A DNA stretch of 64,000 bases, taken from positions 6,867 to 70,866 of the forward strand of contig DKQT01000012.1 of the NCBI GenBank assembly GCA_002471845.1, in the 5' to 3' direction. The notes under the pieces were generated by a model. The model saw only the letters and a list, made by a program, of their open reading frames with translations, had not been told where the DNA came from and did no database searches. The translations under genes and the position numbers were made by a program. Below are positions 61,470-64,000 of the stretch, one piece after another; the first letter of the stretch is position 1; every line of letters starts with the position of its first letter. The DNA is from Fidelibacterota bacterium UBA7301 (GTDB lineage Bacteria; Fidelibacterota; Marinisomatia; Marinisomatales; TCS55).

Positions 61470-62300
61470 ATGAAAATTGCTTTAGATAAAATTCCTAAAA
61501 AACGCCGACGGGTAGTTCAATATCTTTTGGATCACCCTGATCAAGTTGTAATAAATGGTTCAGAAACCCTATCAAAAAAACTTTCAGTGGATAGATCTAC
61601 TCTTATAAACGCTTGCAAGGACTTAGGTCATAAAGGTTTTAAAGAATATCGTGAGACAATTAAAAAGCGAATAATTAACCTAGAGCATAATATCTCCACT
61701 AATTTTTTTCCTGTATACAATTCATCAAGCCCCATAGAGGAATCTATAATATCATCTCTCTCGGCTGATTTATCAGCAATGGAAATAACATCTAAAAATA
61801 TTGATCTTAAATTAATTAAAAAGACAGTAGAAATTATTTTTGATTCAAATATTATATATATTTCCGCACTTGGTTATAATCAAATAGTTGGTGAACATTT
61901 GCGAAATTTACTAAGGACAATTAAATCTGGGGTTGTTAATATATCTCGATATCATGGCGAAGTTTTTGATACAATTAATAATATTACTGAAAAAGATCTT
62001 ATAATTAGCTTTTCTTTTGATAGAGTTATGTCAGATTGTCAAAAAATCTTTTTAGCTGCAAAGAGTAAAGGTGCTAAAACTGTATCAGTTACAGATAGTA
62101 AGCATTCTTCACTCACTGATGGTGCAGATGTTAATCTTTTAGTAAACAATCCATCTCGCTATCATTTCAGTCCAATTATTGCAACATTATCTTTGTGTAA
62201 TGCAATTATGCAATGTGCTATAGAAATGAACAAACCTGAATCTATGGAAAAATTAAATGCTTATACTAAAATGACTGAAAAATCAGATGTTTTTATTTAG
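61470..62300 (+). CDS. RpiR-family transcriptional regulator (HTH-SIS)
   Basis: The 276-residue protein has an N-terminal RpiR-type helix-turn-helix (residues 1-75: KKRRRVVQYLLDHPDQVV, GSETLSKKLSVDRSTLINA, LGHKGFKEYRE) and a C-terminal SIS sugar-isomerase domain (about 115-260: SNIIYISALGYNQIVGEHL, LIISFSFDRVMSDCQKIFL, AKTVSVTDSKHSSLTDGADV). SIS domains in this family sense phosphorylated sugars such as MurNAc 6-phosphate in MurR. Its operator is unknown but the CAACA-N4-TGTTG repeats beside it and before susC and the D-aminoacylase gene are the obvious candidates. It is the only plus-strand gene in the region and stands alone. Confidence 0.85.
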   Translation: MKIALDKIPKKRRRVVQYLLDHPDQVVINGSETLSKKLSVDRSTLINACKDLGHKGFKEYRETIKKRIINLEHNISTNFFPVYNSSSPIEESIISSLSADLSAMEITSKNIDLKLIKKTVEIIFDSNIIYISALGYNQIVGEHLRNLLRTIKSGVVNISRYHGEVFDTINNITEKDLIISFSFDRVMSDCQKIFLAAKSKGAKTVSVTDSKHSSLTDGADVNLLVNNPSRYHFSPIIATLSLCNAIMQCAIEMNKPESMEKLNAYTKMTEKSDVFI

Positions 62301-62349
62301 TTGATATACAGAATCTTTTTTAAAGTTTACTATTCGTACTATATGAAAT

Positions 62350-63807
62350 TTATTTCTGGTTTTTTCTTTTCTTTACTCTTGAAAATATTAGCCAACCAAT
62401 ACCAACTATGAATAGAAAAGCTATTTGTTTTTTATAGTGAAGACTTGAAAGGAGTAGAATCTTAAATAAGGGCCAACCAGGTGCCTCTATCTTTTTAATC
62501 CAAATAAGACCATCCATATCAGAAGCATAGTTAATATAAAAATCACCTTCCAACCCTTCAATTGCAAATGGTTGTTTTTTGAAGAATTCAGGATAATCTT
62601 CAGCCGTTAAAGCAGATGATTGAAGGTCAATAAAAAAATCTTTTTCACTCACTTTACTTAATAGAGTTCCTAGTTTTGATCTGTCTTCTATTTTTGAATA
62701 CCCAATATCTAAATTCAGATCATTATAGATTAAAATTGTAGAACCAGATTCGGCGAATGGAATAATTGTATAAACTTTTGAACCCAATGCATCTTTTAAT
62801 CGTTCTCCTACAGTAGGACCAACAGCGATATTCTTCCATTCACCCATCTCACTAATTATATTATCTTGACTATCATAATAAACATGTGAAAGATGACCCC
62901 AGATCAATATTTTATTATTCGGTATTGATTGAATAAGGTCAAGTGTATTTATAAAGCCTAGTGAATCACGAACAACTTTATAACGGCTCAAATTAAACCC
63001 ACCCAAATCTTCGCATAAAGTCAAAGACGCTCTAAAGCTTTTTGGCATTGTTTTTAATATCACATCATGGGGAATATTTGGATAATGTTTCTTCACTTCC
63101 GGCACTGCTGAATTCACCCATTCTTCAAATAAATCTATTGCAGATACTACTTTTTGATAATCTGAAGATCCATATTTTATACAATGATTGGATATTGGTG
63201 ACATTGCAGCCACCCAGTCCTCTAAAATAATATTTTGAGGAGGGTCTGAATAATGCATTAATCTTTCAGCTAATATTTTAAAGGCTTTCTCATTTTTCAT
63301 TCCCTGTCCAATACCTTGCTGTACATCATATGCTGTAATATATAATGGATTAGTGCTTTGAAGGGTTGAAGCTTGATAAGCGATTAATTTTTGCACTTCA
63401 GGAGTATTCCAAATAAAGGGAAATGCAGAAAGTGCTTCTGTAAAATCAGATTCATTTTTTTCTGAAGAGAATAGTATATCTTGAGTTGCCCAATAATCTG
63501 CAGCTCCTCCTTCCATAGCAATGACATTAAAGCCATGATACTGATTAAGATATTTAATCATTCCTATTCTTACTAATGGAAATTCACGGGTTAAATGTAT
63601 TGATTCGCCCAACATGATAATATCTACATCCCTTATAATAGGGGACAAAAAAGAGTATTGCTCTTTATTACCATAATCATTGCTATCAATATATTTGATT
63701 ATATTTTGTAATTTAGATACTTGACCATTTATATTTTGAAAACCACATAAAATAAATAGTAATAGAAAGATTATTCTTGTTTTAATCATACGATACATTT
63801 TATGCAA
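62350..63807 (-). CDS. Erythromycin-esterase-like protein with C-terminal membrane anchor
   Basis: The 485-residue protein has a signal peptide (to about GFQNINGQ), then the EreA-type domain: IIMLGESIHLTREFPLVRIG with the active-site His, FNVIAMEGGAADYWATQ with the Glu, and ILIWGHLSHVYYD with a second His. Near the C terminus a single membrane helix (IAFLFIVGIGWLIFS) is followed by KKRKNQK, an inside-positive anchor. The domain occurs in many environmental proteins without a role in macrolide resistance, and the exported, anchored form here suggests another ester or amide substrate. It converges on the RpiR gene, with 49 bases between them that hold nothing visible. Confidence 0.85.
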   Translation of the reverse strand: MHKMYRMIKTRIIFLLLFILCGFQNINGQVSKLQNIIKYIDSNDYGNKEQYSFLSPIIRDVDIIMLGESIHLTREFPLVRIGMIKYLNQYHGFNVIAMEGGAADYWATQDILFSSEKNESDFTEALSAFPFIWNTPEVQKLIAYQASTLQSTNPLYITAYDVQQGIGQGMKNEKAFKILAERLMHYSDPPQNIILEDWVAAMSPISNHCIKYGSSDYQKVVSAIDLFEEWVNSAVPEVKKHYPNIPHDVILKTMPKSFRASLTLCEDLGGFNLSRYKVVRDSLGFINTLDLIQSIPNNKILIWGHLSHVYYDSQDNIISEMGEWKNIAVGPTVGERLKDALGSKVYTIIPFAESGSTILIYNDLNLDIGYSKIEDRSKLGTLLSKVSEKDFFIDLQSSALTAEDYPEFFKKQPFAIEGLEGDFYINYASDMDGLIWIKKIEAPGWPLFKILLLSSLHYKKQIAFLFIVGIGWLIFSRVKKRKNQK

Positions 63808-63862
63808 TGCGAATTAGAATGTAATATTGCAATTTTATTAATACAAATGTTGATTAAAGATC

Positions 63863-64000
63863 TCACATAAGCGCCTGTTCTAGATCTTCGATTAAATCAT
63901 CAACTGATTCAATCCCAACTGATATGCGAATAAGCGCTTTATTAATACCTGCTAATTCTAACTCTTTATCATTTAATAATGAGTGAGAAGTCTGGACTGG
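63863..64000 (-). CDS. Cys/Met-metabolism PLP-dependent enzyme (3' end only)
   Basis: The last 45 codons and TGA stop (63865-63863) are in the window. The translation PVQTSHSLLNDKELELAGIN, KALIRISVGIESVDDLIED, LEQALM is the standard C terminus of the cystathionine gamma-synthase/O-acetylhomoserine sulfhydrylase family, including the substrate-carboxylate Arg in LIRISVGIE. The gene runs on beyond 64000 on the minus strand. Which of the family's reactions it performs cannot be told from the tail. Confidence 0.85.
   Translation of the reverse strand, partial: PVQTSHSLLNDKELELAGINKALIRISVGIESVDDLIEDLEQALM

Noticed and set aside
62350..63807. Macrolide resistance gene
   Set aside because: The domain is present but exported and membrane-anchored; many environmental homologues have no such activity.

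Overview
The window is a densely packed stretch of a Gram-negative chromosome, roughly 40% GC by eye. A SusC/SusD pair, phosphate-selective-type and other beta-barrel proteins ending in aromatic residues, lipoproteins, PPi-dependent phosphofructokinase, class I aldolase and fatty-acid oxidation genes place it in the FCB superphylum. My best guess is a marine Marinimicrobia (SAR406)-like bacterium. That assignment rests on gene content only, since there is no rRNA or other phylogenetic marker here.

Layout. 1-5.2 kb: a LOG-family nucleotide hydrolase and two secreted amidohydrolase-family proteins. 5.3-7.5 kb (minus): a porin, an FMN-binding protein and a small membrane protein behind a Fur-like palindrome. 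7.6-14.3 kb: a beta-oxidation operon (TetR regulator, acyl-CoA dehydrogenase, thiolase, hemolysin III/PAQR-like protein, FadN-type multienzyme). 14.3-16.4 kb: a Na/Pi symporter, a PhoU-like protein and a dead porin remnant. 16.4-22.2 kb (minus): a TetR-controlled MMPL/RND exporter with two LolA-like proteins and a beta-barrel. 22.3-26.9 kb: thiamine pyrophosphokinase, a sodium:solute symporter, a CYTH protein, a secreted propeller-like protein, a decayed DUF2490 gene and its intact paralogue. 27-29.3 kb (minus): aldolase and PPi-phosphofructokinase. 29.4-38.5 kb: a large BNR-repeat protein, acetoacetyl-CoA synthetase, and two tandem GAPDH genes, one of which has lost its active site. 38.6-42.5 kb (minus): a D-amino-acid-like module (YkvI-type transporter, DUF1611/DgcN protein, D-aminoacylase family protein).

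The accessory part is 42.5-63.8 kb. It holds a SusCD pair, secreted amidohydrolases (one with a complete active site, one without), three beta-lactamase-fold serine hydrolases, S9 and S15-type peptidases, an esterase, a Tat-exported epimerase-like protein, an RpiR-family regulator and an erythromycin-esterase-like protein. Three matching inverted repeats of the form CAACA-N4-TGTTG lie before the D-aminoacylase, before susC, and between the RpiR gene and the hydrolase operon. I read this as one RpiR-controlled regulon for uptake and breakdown of a peptide-like or D-amino-acid-containing substrate. The motif matches are visible; regulator binding and substrate are inferred.

Other signals: a small palindromic element whose arm supplies the TAG stop codon of three separate genes; TetR operators abutting TetR start codons; several pseudogenes; and a mosaic block around 54.7-56.8 kb with base composition unlike its surroundings, consistent with transfer. 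The window ends inside a gene for a Cys/Met-metabolism PLP enzyme. I saw no tRNA, rRNA, CRISPR array or insertion sequence.
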